Assembly: GCF_007833215.1 (NCBI RefSeq)
Contig: NZ_CP042239.1
Location: 1-64,000 of the forward strand
Direction of reading: 5' to 3'
Length of the DNA: 64,000 nucleotides
From: Sphingomonas suaedae
GTDB taxonomy: Bacteria; Pseudomonadota; Alphaproteobacteria; Sphingomonadales; Sphingomonadaceae
Both the position numbers and the translations under genes were made by a program. The notes below the pieces were generated by a model. It ran no database searches, was not told where the DNA came from, and was given only the letters and a program-made list of their open reading frames with translations. Positions 8,200 through 15,502 of the stretch are shown piece after piece. Position 1 is the stretch's first letter, and every line of letters begins with the position of its first letter.

Positions 8200-8628
8200 A
8201 TGCTGAAAACGCGCCCTGCATCGTTGGAGAATGGATTGTTGCTGGTCGTTGCGGCGGCGCTGGTCGATGGCGACGGTCGCGTGCTGGTGCAGCAACGCCC
8301 GCCCGGCAAGCCGATGGCGGGACTATGGGAGTTTCCCGGCGGCAAGGTCGATCCGGGCGAACTGCCCGAAACCGCCTTGTGCCGCGAACTGGAGGAGGAA
8401 CTCGGCATCTCGGTCGAGCAGGCGTGTCTCGCCCCCGCGACCTTCGCCAGCGAGGCGCTGGGCGAGCGGCATCTGCTCCTCTTGCTCTATGCGCTCCGCA
8501 AATGGAGCGGGGTCCCCCAGGCGCGGCACGCTACCGCGCTGCGCTGGGTTCGCCCGCTCGAATTGCACCGCCTCGACATGCCGCCGGCGGACAAGCCGCT
8601 GATCGGATTGCTGGAGGCGCTGATCTAG
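8200..8628 (+). CDS. mutT: Nudix hydrolase, MutT (8-oxo-dGTP diphosphatase)
   Basis: Hydrolyses oxidised dGTP to the monophosphate and so prevents A:T to C:G mutations. The 142-residue protein has a full Nudix box (GX5EX7REUXEEXGU) at 48-70, with R62, E63, E66 and E67 in place. The MutT-like LVQQRPPGKPMAGLWEFPGG precedes it. Its TAG stop shares the palindrome CTAG with the stop of the convergent terC-family gene, so the genes overlap by 4 nt. Confidence 0.92.
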   Translation: MLKTRPASLENGLLLVVAAALVDGDGRVLVQQRPPGKPMAGLWEFPGGKVDPGELPETALCRELEEELGISVEQACLAPATFASEALGERHLLLLLYALRKWSGVPQARHATALRWVRPLELHRLDMPPADKPLIGLLEALI

Positions 8629-9608
8629 CTTGCGTGCGCCACCTGCTGGTCGCGGGTGCGCCACAGCGAATAGGCGATGCCGGTGGCGAGGATCGCCACG
8701 GTGATCCCGAGCGATGCAAGCGGTGGGATCTTCGCCAGCCCCAGCGCATCGGCGACGAAGATTTTCGATCCGATGAACACCAGCAGCACGGCGAGCGCAT
8801 ATTTGAGATAGTGAAACCGCTCGACCAGCGCCGAAAGCGCGAAATAGAGCGCGCGCAGCCCCAGGATCGCGAAAATGTTCGACGTGTAGACGATGAACGG
8901 ATCGGTGGTGATGGCAAAGATCGCCGGCACCGAATCGACCGCGAACACCAGATCGGCAAACTCGATCATCACCAGCGCCAGAAACAGCGGCGTGGCATGG
9001 CGCACCATAGCCCCGGTTCGCGGATCTGCTTCCCGCACGAAAAACGCCGATCCGCGCAGCCCTTCGGTCACCCGCATGTGCCGCCGCAACCAGCGCAGCA
9101 GTGGCGAGCCCGAAACGTCATAGGGCGTATCGACCATCCGCCACATCTTGATACCGGTGAAAATCAGGAAGGCGGCGAAAATATACAGAACCCATCCGAA
9201 TTCGGACACGATCGTCGCGCCCACGCCGATCATGATCGCGCGCAGCACGATGACGCCCAATATGCCCCAGAACAGCACCCGGTGCTGATACTGACGCGGG
9301 ACGGCGAAATAGGTGAAGATCATCGCGATGACGAAGACATTGTCCATCGCCAGGCTCTTTTCGACCACGAATCCGGTGACGTAATTGACCGCTGCGGTCT
9401 GCCCGAGCTGCCACCAGACAAAGCCGCTGAACGCCAGCCCCAGAACGATATAGAAAGCCGAAAGCAACAGGCTCTCGCGCACCCCGATTTCGCGTTGCTT
9501 GCGATGCAGGACGCCCAGGTCGAGCGCGAGGAGGACGGCGACGAGGCCCATAAAGGCGAGCCACATCCACACCGGCTTGCCCAGCCAGAGGTAAGTCAGA
9601 AATTCCAT
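8625..9608 (-). CDS. TerC/Alx family integral membrane protein
   Basis: A 327-residue polytopic protein with about eight or nine hydrophobic helices. Conserved acidic membrane residues are visible in LLALDLGV, SLAMDNVFV and EFADLVFAVDSVPA, the hallmark blocks of the TerC family. Characterised members include E. coli Alx, linked to manganese export; tellurite resistance is the historical label. AAAGGGG lies 9 nt before the ATG. A structured RNA element at 9651-9705 lies in its leader, which suggests regulation at the RNA level. Confidence 0.9.
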   Translation of the reverse strand: MEFLTYLWLGKPVWMWLAFMGLVAVLLALDLGVLHRKQREIGVRESLLLSAFYIVLGLAFSGFVWWQLGQTAAVNYVTGFVVEKSLAMDNVFVIAMIFTYFAVPRQYQHRVLFWGILGVIVLRAIMIGVGATIVSEFGWVLYIFAAFLIFTGIKMWRMVDTPYDVSGSPLLRWLRRHMRVTEGLRGSAFFVREADPRTGAMVRHATPLFLALVMIEFADLVFAVDSVPAIFAITTDPFIVYTSNIFAILGLRALYFALSALVERFHYLKYALAVLLVFIGSKIFVADALGLAKIPPLASLGITVAILATGIAYSLWRTRDQQVAHAS

Positions 9609-9650
9609 TGAAGTCAGCCCCTTTCGGATCGCGCAGCACGCGCGTCGAAG

Positions 9651-9705
9651 GGCGGCCCGACATCATGCGCGATTCGCATCGCGCACCAGAGGGGCCCGGG
9701 CCGCC
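9651..9705 (-). promoter_or_regulatory. Structured leader RNA element A (before terC)
   Basis: Read on the minus strand: an 8-bp perfect outer stem (arms at 9698-9705 and 9651-9658), a 5' core GGGCCCCUCUGG (9697-9686), an 8-bp perfect inner hairpin with loop GCGA (arms at 9678-9685 and 9666-9673), and a 3' core UGAUGUC (9665-9659). Element B at 9991-10038 has identical cores in the same order but different stem sequences. A terC RNA motif is known from comparative genomics upstream of terC-family genes in Alphaproteobacteria; I recall its existence but not its consensus, so identity is likely but unproven. A riboswitch-like role in terC control is inferred. Confidence 0.72.
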
Positions 9706-9718
9706 GCGATTGGTTGGA

Positions 9719-9898
9719 TCAGTTGCCGGTTGCGAGTTCGCGCTTCCAATGCCCGGCGAGGCGGTCCTTGACCGCCAGCTTCAGCTTTTTCAGCCGCAGC
9801 AGGCGGAACCCGTCGGGATTGCGACGCCGTGCCTCGCGCCGAATCTCCTCGTCCAGCTTCCGGTGGACGACGCTCAGACGGCACAACATGCCACTCAT
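9719..9898 (-). CDS. DUF465 (YdcH-type) small helical protein
   Basis: From the ATG at 9898 it is 59 residues: one long charged helix with the DUF465 pattern, HRKLDEEIRRE then LLRLKKLKLAVKDRL. AGGAGG lies 7 nt upstream; an adjacent ATG at 9901 is also possible (spacing 4). Function of the family is unknown. It is preceded by RNA element B and followed by element A and terC, so the two genes may answer the same signal. Confidence 0.82.
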   Translation of the reverse strand: MSGMLCRLSVVHRKLDEEIRREARRRNPDGFRLLRLKKLKLAVKDRLAGHWKRELATGN

Positions 9899-9973
9899 CA
9901 TAATGCCTCCTGTCGATGTGAAATCGATCGGATGGCCGTCAGCAGGTGGAAACGGTCACGATAAGCCCAGCCT

Positions 9974-9992
9974 GCATCGGATCATCCGATGC
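9974..9992 (-). promoter_or_regulatory. Hairpin immediately 3' of RNA element B
   Basis: GCATCGGA and TCCGATGC form an 8-bp perfect stem with a 3-nt loop. On the minus strand the hairpin begins with the last two bases of the outer stem of element B (9991-9992), so the two structures compete for those bases. This could be the expression platform for the DUF465 gene; no T-run follows. Confidence 0.4.
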
Positions 9993-10038
9993 GGTCCGAC
10001 ATCACGATCATGTCGATCGCCAGAGGGGCCCGGTCCGC
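9991..10038 (-). promoter_or_regulatory. Structured leader RNA element B (before the DUF465 gene)
   Basis: Minus-strand order: an outer stem arm GCGGACC (10038-10032), the core GGGCCCCUCUGG (10031-10020), a 5-bp inner hairpin CGAUC/GAUCG, the core UGAUGUC (10004-9998), and the closing arm GGACCGC (9997-9991). The outer stem has one A-A mismatch. Both cores are identical to those of element A, while the stems differ and still pair. The start of the DUF465 gene is about 90 nt downstream. Confidence 0.7.
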
Positions 10039-10077
10039 GCGGCTAACATCGGGCCGGACGGCGTCTGCGTCAAGAGG

Positions 10078-10926
10078 TCAGGATTTCGGCCGAAGCGCAT
10101 CCGTCAACGATGTTGTCGCCGATCCGCGCCGCGCGGGTTTCGGCTGCGACGGATCGGGCGCCCAACCGGTCACGAAGATCGCGTCGAACCGCTCGGCGGT
10201 GCGTCCCTCCGCGTCGGCGCGCGCGGCGAATCGCTCCGCTGCCCGCGCCACCGTCTCGCGGCGCAGCGGTGCGGGGTCAGGTAACAGGCTGGTCGCCCCC
10301 ATCCCCCGCAGATCGCGGATCAGGTCGAACAGGCTGGCATAGCGGACGTTCAGCGTCTCGACATCGGCGACCGGCAGCGCGAAGCCCGCGCGCACCAGCA
10401 GATCGCCGGCGGAGCGCACATCGACCTGAGGGTGGATGCGGGCGGCCGGGCGATCGGCCTCGGCCTCCAGCATCACGCTGCGCAGCGTCGACAGCGTCGA
10501 TCCGCCCAGAAACGCACCGATGAACAACCCGTCGGGACGCAGTGAGCGCCGGATCAGCGCGAGCGCGCCGGGCAGGTCGTTGACGCTGTCGAGTACGCCT
10601 GCCGAGACGACCAGGTCATAGGCGCCTTCGGGCGAATGGGGCCGATCCTCCTGGGCTTGAACCCCGCCTGCCAGGGCAGCGAAGCGCGCGCCTGCATCGA
10701 CCCGCGTGACCCGCGCGCCGGGGGGCGGAACGAATGCACCGTCGAAACAGCCAAGATCCAGCGCATCGTGAAACTCGCGCCGCACCGCGTCGAGCCGCTC
10801 GCCAATCCCCTCCAGCATCCATGCGCGGATGAAGTCGAACCCCGCAAAGCCGGGCGCTGCGCGGTCGCGGTGCAGGCGCCGCCGGTTGCGGTCGAAGATA
10901 TCGGGCGGGGAAGCTGGGGAGGACAC
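10078..10926 (-). CDS. SAM-dependent methyltransferase, NDUFAF5/BioC-like
   Basis: From a GTG at 10926 the protein is 282 residues. It opens with a segment rich in Arg (DIFDRNRRRLHRDRAA) typical of the NDUFAF5-like group, then has the SAM-binding motif DLGCFDGAF and the post-motif AYDLVVSAGVLDSVNDLPG. Members in mitochondria modify a complex I subunit; bacterial roles are less clear, and a BioC-type role in biotin synthesis is the alternative. It diverges from comF; the further upstream in-frame extension overlaps comF and is rejected. Confidence 0.8.
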   Translation of the reverse strand: MSSPASPPDIFDRNRRRLHRDRAAPGFAGFDFIRAWMLEGIGERLDAVRREFHDALDLGCFDGAFVPPPGARVTRVDAGARFAALAGGVQAQEDRPHSPEGAYDLVVSAGVLDSVNDLPGALALIRRSLRPDGLFIGAFLGGSTLSTLRSVMLEAEADRPAARIHPQVDVRSAGDLLVRAGFALPVADVETLNVRYASLFDLIRDLRGMGATSLLPDPAPLRRETVARAAERFAARADAEGRTAERFDAIFVTGWAPDPSQPKPARRGSATTSLTDALRPKS

Positions 10927-10969
10927 GCGGCGGCTTGTGCCGCGTCGGCGCGCGCGCGACAAGCATCGC

Positions 10970-11701
10970 GTGGGACTGCGCGAACCTTTGCTGGGGCTGA
11001 TCGGGCTGGCGCTTCCGCCCCGCTGCCCCGGGTGCGGGGCGGTGGTGGACGCCGACCATCGCTTCTGTGCACCCTGCTGGAGCGGGCTGACGATGATCGC
11101 GCCGCCCTGGTGCGCGGCGTGCAACCTGCCGTTCGATCATGACCGGGGGGAGGGGGCGCTGTGCGGGCCGTGCCTCGCCCATCCGCCCGCGCATGACGGG
11201 GTGCGTGCCGCCGTGGCCTATGGCCCGACCGCGAGTGCGCTTGCGTTGCGCCTGAAATATGGCGGGCGTACTGCCAATGCGCAGACGGCGGCGCGGCTGA
11301 TGGTGCGGCTGATGCCCGACGATGCCGAACTGCTGGTGCCGGTGCCGCTGCATCGCTGGCGCATCTGGGGGAGGGGCTATAATCAGGCGCTACTGATCGC
11401 GCGGGCACTGGCGCGCATTTCCGGCGTGCCGGTGGCACCCGATCTGCTGCGCCGGGTTAAATCGACCCCGGTGCTGCGCGGCCTTGGCGGGCGGGGCCGG
11501 GCAAAGGCGGTTGCAGGCGCGTTCGCGCTGGCGCCCGGTGTTGCGGCGCAACTGCAGGGCCGACGCATCGTGCTGATCGACGATGTCTTCACCAGCGGTG
11601 CGACCGCCAATGCCTGTGTCCGCATATTGAAGCGCGCGGGCGCGGCCAAAGTGACGATCCTGTGCTGGGCGCGGGTGATCCCGGGGGAAGACCCGGATTG
11701 A
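10970..11701 (+). CDS. ComF family phosphoribosyltransferase-like protein
   Basis: The 243-residue form starts at the GTG at 10970; a GTG at 10937 is also possible. An N-terminal zinc-finger-like region has CPGCG, CAPCW, CAACN and CGPC pairs. The C-terminal half is a type I PRTase fold with the PRPP loop VLIDDVFTSGATANA. ComF is needed for DNA uptake in some competent bacteria; in most species the role is unknown. It leads comF-grxC-nit-DUF1178, with short or overlapping gaps. Confidence 0.85.
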   Translation: MGLREPLLGLIGLALPPRCPGCGAVVDADHRFCAPCWSGLTMIAPPWCAACNLPFDHDRGEGALCGPCLAHPPAHDGVRAAVAYGPTASALALRLKYGGRTANAQTAARLMVRLMPDDAELLVPVPLHRWRIWGRGYNQALLIARALARISGVPVAPDLLRRVKSTPVLRGLGGRGRAKAVAGAFALAPGVAAQLQGRRIVLIDDVFTSGATANACVRILKRAGAAKVTILCWARVIPGEDPD

Positions 11702-11732
11702 CAAGCGGGGTCGGCATACGCACCTCGGGAAT

Positions 11733-11990
11733 ATGGCGAAAATCGAAATCTATACCAAGGCATTTTGCGGCTATTGCGCGCGGGCCAAGGCGCTGCTCGA
11801 CAGCAAGGGCGCCGATTACGAGGAATTCGACCTGACGATGGGCGGGCCGAAGCGGCAGGAGATGATCCAGCGCGCAAACGGCAGGACCACTGTGCCGCAG
11901 ATTTTCATCGACGGCGCGCATATCGGCGGGTCGGACGATCTGATGGCGCTGGAGCGCGACGGCAGGCTGGATCCGCTGCTCGGCCGATGA
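11733..11990 (+). CDS. grxC: Glutaredoxin 3
   Basis: A small thiol-disulfide oxidoreductase of 85 residues that uses glutathione. The active site is CGYC at 12-15 instead of the classical CPYC; the TVPQIFIDG cis-Pro loop and GGSDDLMAL glutathione-binding segment are intact. CGYC also occurs in functional glutaredoxins, so activity is expected. The nit start overlaps its stop by 4 nt. Confidence 0.93.
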   Translation: MAKIEIYTKAFCGYCARAKALLDSKGADYEEFDLTMGGPKRQEMIQRANGRTTVPQIFIDGAHIGGSDDLMALERDGRLDPLLGR

Positions 11991-12808
11991 AGGCCGCGGT
12001 CCTTCAGATGACGAGCGGGATCGACCCGCGCGCCAATGCCGAGACCCTTGTCCAGGGGGTGGCGGATGCGGCGGCGGGCGGCGCGGCGATGCTGTTCACC
12101 CCGGAAATGTCCGGCCTGCTCGATCGCGACCGCAAGCGCGCCTCGGCGTCGGTGGTCGCAGAGGCCGACGACCCCGTGCTCGCTGCGGTCCGCGAGGCTG
12201 CGGCGGCATACGGCCTCTGGGTGCATCTCGGCTCGCTGGCCTTGCGGGGCGAAGAGGGGCGGTTCGTCAATCGCGGCTTCGTGATCGATGGTTCGGGCGC
12301 GATCCGCGCGCGCTACGACAAGATCCATCTGTTCGACGTCGATCTGCCCAGCGGTGAGCGCTGGCGCGAATCCGATGCCTATGCGCCGGGGGACCGCGCG
12401 GTGGTGGTCGAAACCCCGCTCGGCACGCTCGGTCTGTCGATCTGCTACGATCTGCGCTTTCCCGATCTCTATCGCGCGCTGACCGATGCCGGTGCGACGC
12501 TGCTCGCGGTTCCTGCCGCTTTCACGCGTCCGACCGGTGCCGCGCACTGGCATGTGTTGCTCCGCGCCCGGGCGATCGAGGCGGGGGTGCATGTCATCGC
12601 TGCCGCGCAGACCGGCACCCATGAGGACGGTCGCGCCACTTATGGCCGCAGCCTCGCGATCGATCCATGGGGGGAAATCCTGCTCGACATGGGCGAGGAT
12701 GCGGGGCTCGGTTTTGTCGACATCGATCCGGCGCGGGTCGCGGATGTCCGATCGCGCGTTCCGGCGATCGCCCATCGCCGCGCGGTTCCGCCGGTGGAGG
12801 CCGCATGA
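11987..12808 (+). CDS. Carbon-nitrogen hydrolase, Nit1-like (probable deaminated glutathione amidase)
   Basis: A nitrilase-superfamily enzyme of 273 residues with the Glu-Lys-Cys triad visible: E40 in FTPE, K112 in YDKIHLFD and C153 in SICYDLRFPDLYR. The last motif is that of the Nit1 branch, whose known role is to hydrolyse deaminated glutathione, a repair function. It lies between a glutaredoxin and a DUF1178 gene with 4-nt overlaps on both sides, consistent with one operon. The substrate is inferred from family and context. Confidence 0.87.
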   Translation: MKAAVLQMTSGIDPRANAETLVQGVADAAAGGAAMLFTPEMSGLLDRDRKRASASVVAEADDPVLAAVREAAAAYGLWVHLGSLALRGEEGRFVNRGFVIDGSGAIRARYDKIHLFDVDLPSGERWRESDAYAPGDRAVVVETPLGTLGLSICYDLRFPDLYRALTDAGATLLAVPAAFTRPTGAAHWHVLLRARAIEAGVHVIAAAQTGTHEDGRATYGRSLAIDPWGEILLDMGEDAGLGFVDIDPARVADVRSRVPAIAHRRAVPPVEAA

Positions 12809-13239
12809 TCGTCTTCGACCTCAAATGCGGCGCCGATCACGTGTTCGAGGCCTGGTTCGGATCGAGCGCGGACTATGAGGACCAGCGCACCCGCAACTTG
12901 CTCGCCTGCCCGATCTGCGGCGATGCGGAGATCGGCAAGGCGGTGATGGCCCCCAATGTCGCCGCCAAGGGCAACCGCGCAGCCGCGTCGACGAAGGCAG
13001 AACCCGATCCCAAGGCGGTCATGGCCGCGCTTGCCGCCGCTCAGGCGAAGATGCTCGAAGGTTCGCAATGGGTCGGCATGACCTTTGCCGAAAAGGCACG
13101 CGCGATGCATCTTGGAGAGGCGGCGCACGCCCCGATCCACGGCCAGGCGAGCATCGCCGAGGCCAAGGCGCTGATCGACGAGGGGGTGCCCGTCGCGCCG
13201 CTTCCCCTGCCGGTGGTGCCGCCCGACCGGTGCAATTGA
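12805..13239 (+). CDS. DUF1178 family protein
   Basis: A 144-residue protein starting MIVFDLKCGADHVFEAWF, with a CPICG pair after it that suggests a small zinc-binding knuckle, an Ala/Lys-rich middle and a conserved C-terminal half (EKARAMHLGEA). DUF1178 has no assigned function and is typically found next to nit and grxC in Alphaproteobacteria. It is the last gene of the comF operon, 47 nt before the tRNA. Confidence 0.9.
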   Translation: MIVFDLKCGADHVFEAWFGSSADYEDQRTRNLLACPICGDAEIGKAVMAPNVAAKGNRAAASTKAEPDPKAVMAALAAAQAKMLEGSQWVGMTFAEKARAMHLGEAAHAPIHGQASIAEAKALIDEGVPVAPLPLPVVPPDRCN

Positions 13240-13286
13240 TCGCACGATTGACCGCGCCGCCACCGCCGCTTAACCGTCGCGGCCAC

Positions 13287-13363
<77 letters not shown>

Positions 13364-13388
13364 TCTACCCGTGTCCTTTAGAGTCGGT

Positions 13389-13511
13389 TTCAGCTTCGCT
13401 GAATTGCGGTGCCGGCCCGCTCCCCCACCCGGCCACCCACTTCAGGGTATCTTTGATGGGTGGCCGGGTGGGGGAGCGGGCCGGTGCCGCAATCGTTCAG
13501 CTGCGCTGAAC
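13389..13511. repeat. Large inverted repeat downstream of tRNA-Arg
   Basis: The arms at 13404-13439 and 13457-13492 are 36 nt each and complementary with only two mismatches, around a 17-nt loop. Each arm is flanked on its outer side by a short hairpin of the same design: TTCAG-CTTCG-CTGAA at 13389-13403 and TTCAG-CTGCG-CTGAA at 13496-13510. The right end overlaps the last codons of the gene at 13497-13880. It looks like a dispersed palindrome and may also stop transcription from both sides. Confidence 0.7.
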
Positions 13512-13880
13512 CAAACTCCAGCGCGGACGCGCTACCCAGCAGGCGAGGACGAGGACGCAGAAGATGCCCGCCATAATCGTCGGCTGACGATAGTCGATAA
13601 AGACCCAGGCGATCGCGAACCATGCGATCCCTGCGCCAGCGGACACCAGCAGAAATCCGGTACCAACGACGTGTGGTGCCCGGACGACCACCACCAGCGC
13701 CAGCGCGCCGAACGCGACCTGGCCCAGCGCGAACGCCGAATGCAGTCCGTAATAGAGGGTGGTTTCACGCCCCGGAGGATGGCGTCCCTGAAATGCGTGC
13801 GAGAGGACATCGATGCTGAAATGCGCGGTGCCGCTGAGCACGAACCAACCGAAGGCGGTGTAGGTCAGATAACGGTACAT
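13497..13880 (-). CDS. Four-helix membrane protein of unknown function
   Basis: 127 residues with four hydrophobic stretches (about 5-22, 43-65, 70-92 and 96-115). I do not recognise the family. GGGAGAAA precedes the ATG. It follows the SDR gene on the same strand after 24 nt and is probably co-transcribed with it. Its C-terminal codons run into the inverted repeat at 13404-13510, so the original stop may have been altered by insertion of that element. Confidence 0.7.
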   Translation of the reverse strand: MYRYLTYTAFGWFVLSGTAHFSIDVLSHAFQGRHPPGRETTLYYGLHSAFALGQVAFGALALVVVVRAPHVVGTGFLLVSAGAGIAWFAIAWVFIDYRQPTIMAGIFCVLVLACWVARPRWSLVQRS

Positions 13881-13904
13881 TGTGATTTCTCCCTCAGTCC
13901 GGTT

Positions 13905-14819
13905 TCAGCGCAGCGCGACGTCGGCCAGCGCTTCGGATTGCTCCCACAGCCGGGTTGCGGTCGCGCGATCCAGCGCCTGCGCCGGGATATCGGCCGATGC
14001 CGGATGGCCGCGCGTCTCCCAAAACCGGTCCGGACCGTAATAGTGGCCACGCTTCGCCGAGGGCGAGGTCGCCGCAAACAGCGTCGGCAACGCCCCCTGG
14101 CTTACAGGTTGGAACAGGAACCAAAGCAGCGATCGCGTCACGCCCATCACGCTGCGCGAACCCGGCCCGTTGTGGAGCAGATCGGTGCGCGCGATCCCCG
14201 GATGCGCGGCGATACTTGCGATCCCCCAGTCATCAGCATCGCTGCGGCGCTGAAGCTCGAACGCGAACATCAGACAGGCGAGCTTAGACTGACTATATGC
14301 CCGCATCGGATCATAGTCCGTCTCGGCGTTCAGATTGGTGAAGTCGATCCGGCCGCGACGCGCTGCGATGCTGGAGAGGGAGACGACGCGTGGCGTCTTC
14401 CCCTCGCGTAGCAGCGGAAGCAGATGCGCCGTCAACGCGAAATGGCCGAGATAATTGGTAGCGAACTGAAGTTCGAACCCGTCGATCGTCTCGATGCGCC
14501 TGGGGGGCACCATCACGCCGGCGTTGTTGATCAGCAGATCGAGCGCTGTGCCGCGATCGCAGAGCCGCGCTCCGAACTCCGCGACCGAATTCAGGTCGGC
14601 AAGGTCGAGCTGCTCAAACCGGATACGCGCCGCCGGAATCGCGTGACGAATCTGCGCGATGGCCTGCTCCCCTTTGGCCGAATAGCGGCCCGCCAGGATG
14701 ACGTCAGCACCCGCGCGTGCGAGTTCGAGGGCATCGACGAAGCCCAGTCCTCCCGTCCCGGTGACGATCGCGGTGCGACCCTGTTGCGAGGGGATGTCGT
14801 GCGCGGTCCATTTCGTCAT
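13905..14819 (-). CDS. Short-chain dehydrogenase/reductase (retinol dehydrogenase-like)
   Basis: A 304-residue SDR with the nucleotide-binding TGTGGLGF at about 20-27 (the usual TGxxxGIG with one deviation), NNAGVM, and the catalytic YSQSK. The extended C-terminus and the block ATNYLGHFALT are typical of the WWOX/retinol-dehydrogenase-like branch, which acts on hydrophobic alcohols or ketones. The substrate is unknown. It is divergent from a TetR regulator with an operator-like palindrome between them, so it is probably that regulator's target. Confidence 0.85.
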   Translation of the reverse strand: MTKWTAHDIPSQQGRTAIVTGTGGLGFVDALELARAGADVILAGRYSAKGEQAIAQIRHAIPAARIRFEQLDLADLNSVAEFGARLCDRGTALDLLINNAGVMVPPRRIETIDGFELQFATNYLGHFALTAHLLPLLREGKTPRVVSLSSIAARRGRIDFTNLNAETDYDPMRAYSQSKLACLMFAFELQRRSDADDWGIASIAAHPGIARTDLLHNGPGSRSVMGVTRSLLWFLFQPVSQGALPTLFAATSPSAKRGHYYGPDRFWETRGHPASADIPAQALDRATATRLWEQSEALADVALR

Positions 14820-14841
14820 GATGCTGCCTTTCCAAAGAATC

Positions 14842-14887
14842 GCACTTGGTGTAAATTATTTATCGCATCAAGTGCAATATTACACTA
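14842..14887. promoter_or_regulatory. Operator-like inverted repeats between the SDR and TetR genes
   Basis: Two nested inverted repeats fill the AT-rich intergenic region: GCACTT (14842-14847) with AAGTGC (14870-14875), and TGGTGTAA (14847-14854) with TTACACTA (14880-14887, one mismatch). TetR regulators usually bind such palindromes in the divergent promoter they share with their target. Confidence 0.55.
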
Positions 14888-14897
14888 GGGGAAATTT

Positions 14898-15497
14898 GTG
14901 GCAGGCGGTGATCGTGCAACAGCGGCGGGTGGACTGCGTGAGCGCAAGCGCCGCGAGACCGCGCAGCGGATCGCGGACGTGGCGCTGCGCTTGTTTCTCG
15001 CGGACGGGTATGAGGCGACGACGCTGGATGCGATTGCCGAAGAGGCGGGCATCTCGCGTCGCACCTTTTTCTATTATTACAAGTCGAAGGACGACATCCT
15101 GATTTCGATGCAGTCGGGGATGGGGGAGGCGATCGCGGCTGGACTATCCGATGAGCCCGAAGCCAAGCGTCCGATCCAAGCGATTCGCGATATCGTGTTG
15201 CGGCTGAGCGCCGGCTATCCCGCCGACGAGATGATCGCGATCGACCGGCTGATGCGATCCAGCGAGGCCGTGATGGCGCGTAAACAGGCCAGCTATGTCG
15301 AGCATGAGCGGACGGTCTTTGCCGCGTTGCGGGAGAAATGGCCCGATCCGGATCGGGAGGCGTCGCTTCGGGTCGTCGCCATGCTGGCGATCGGGTGCGT
15401 CCGGCTTGGACTTGAAGCGTTCAACCGCGACGAAGGCAGTCGGCCGGTCGGCGACTATCTGCGCGAGGCGTTCGATGCTGTCGACCACGGTCTATGA
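14898..15497 (+). CDS. TetR family transcriptional regulator
   Basis: 199 residues from a GTG at 14898 with AGGGG 7 nt upstream. The N-terminal helix-turn-helix is classic: ETAQRIADVALRLFLADGYEATTLDAIAEEAGISRRTFFYYY (given in part; residues about 20-62). The C-terminal ligand domain is not assignable. It diverges from the SDR gene and very likely represses it and itself. It ends 6 nt before the convergent histidine kinase. Confidence 0.9.
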   Translation: MAGGDRATAAGGLRERKRRETAQRIADVALRLFLADGYEATTLDAIAEEAGISRRTFFYYYKSKDDILISMQSGMGEAIAAGLSDEPEAKRPIQAIRDIVLRLSAGYPADEMIAIDRLMRSSEAVMARKQASYVEHERTVFAALREKWPDPDREASLRVVAMLAIGCVRLGLEAFNRDEGSRPVGDYLREAFDAVDHGL

Positions 15498-15502
15498 GCG
15501 AA

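Noticed and set aside
13389..13511. Integrative element attachment site at tRNA-Arg
   Set aside because: No integrase, no direct repeat of the tRNA 3' end and no foreign gene block were seen; the structure is a simple palindrome.
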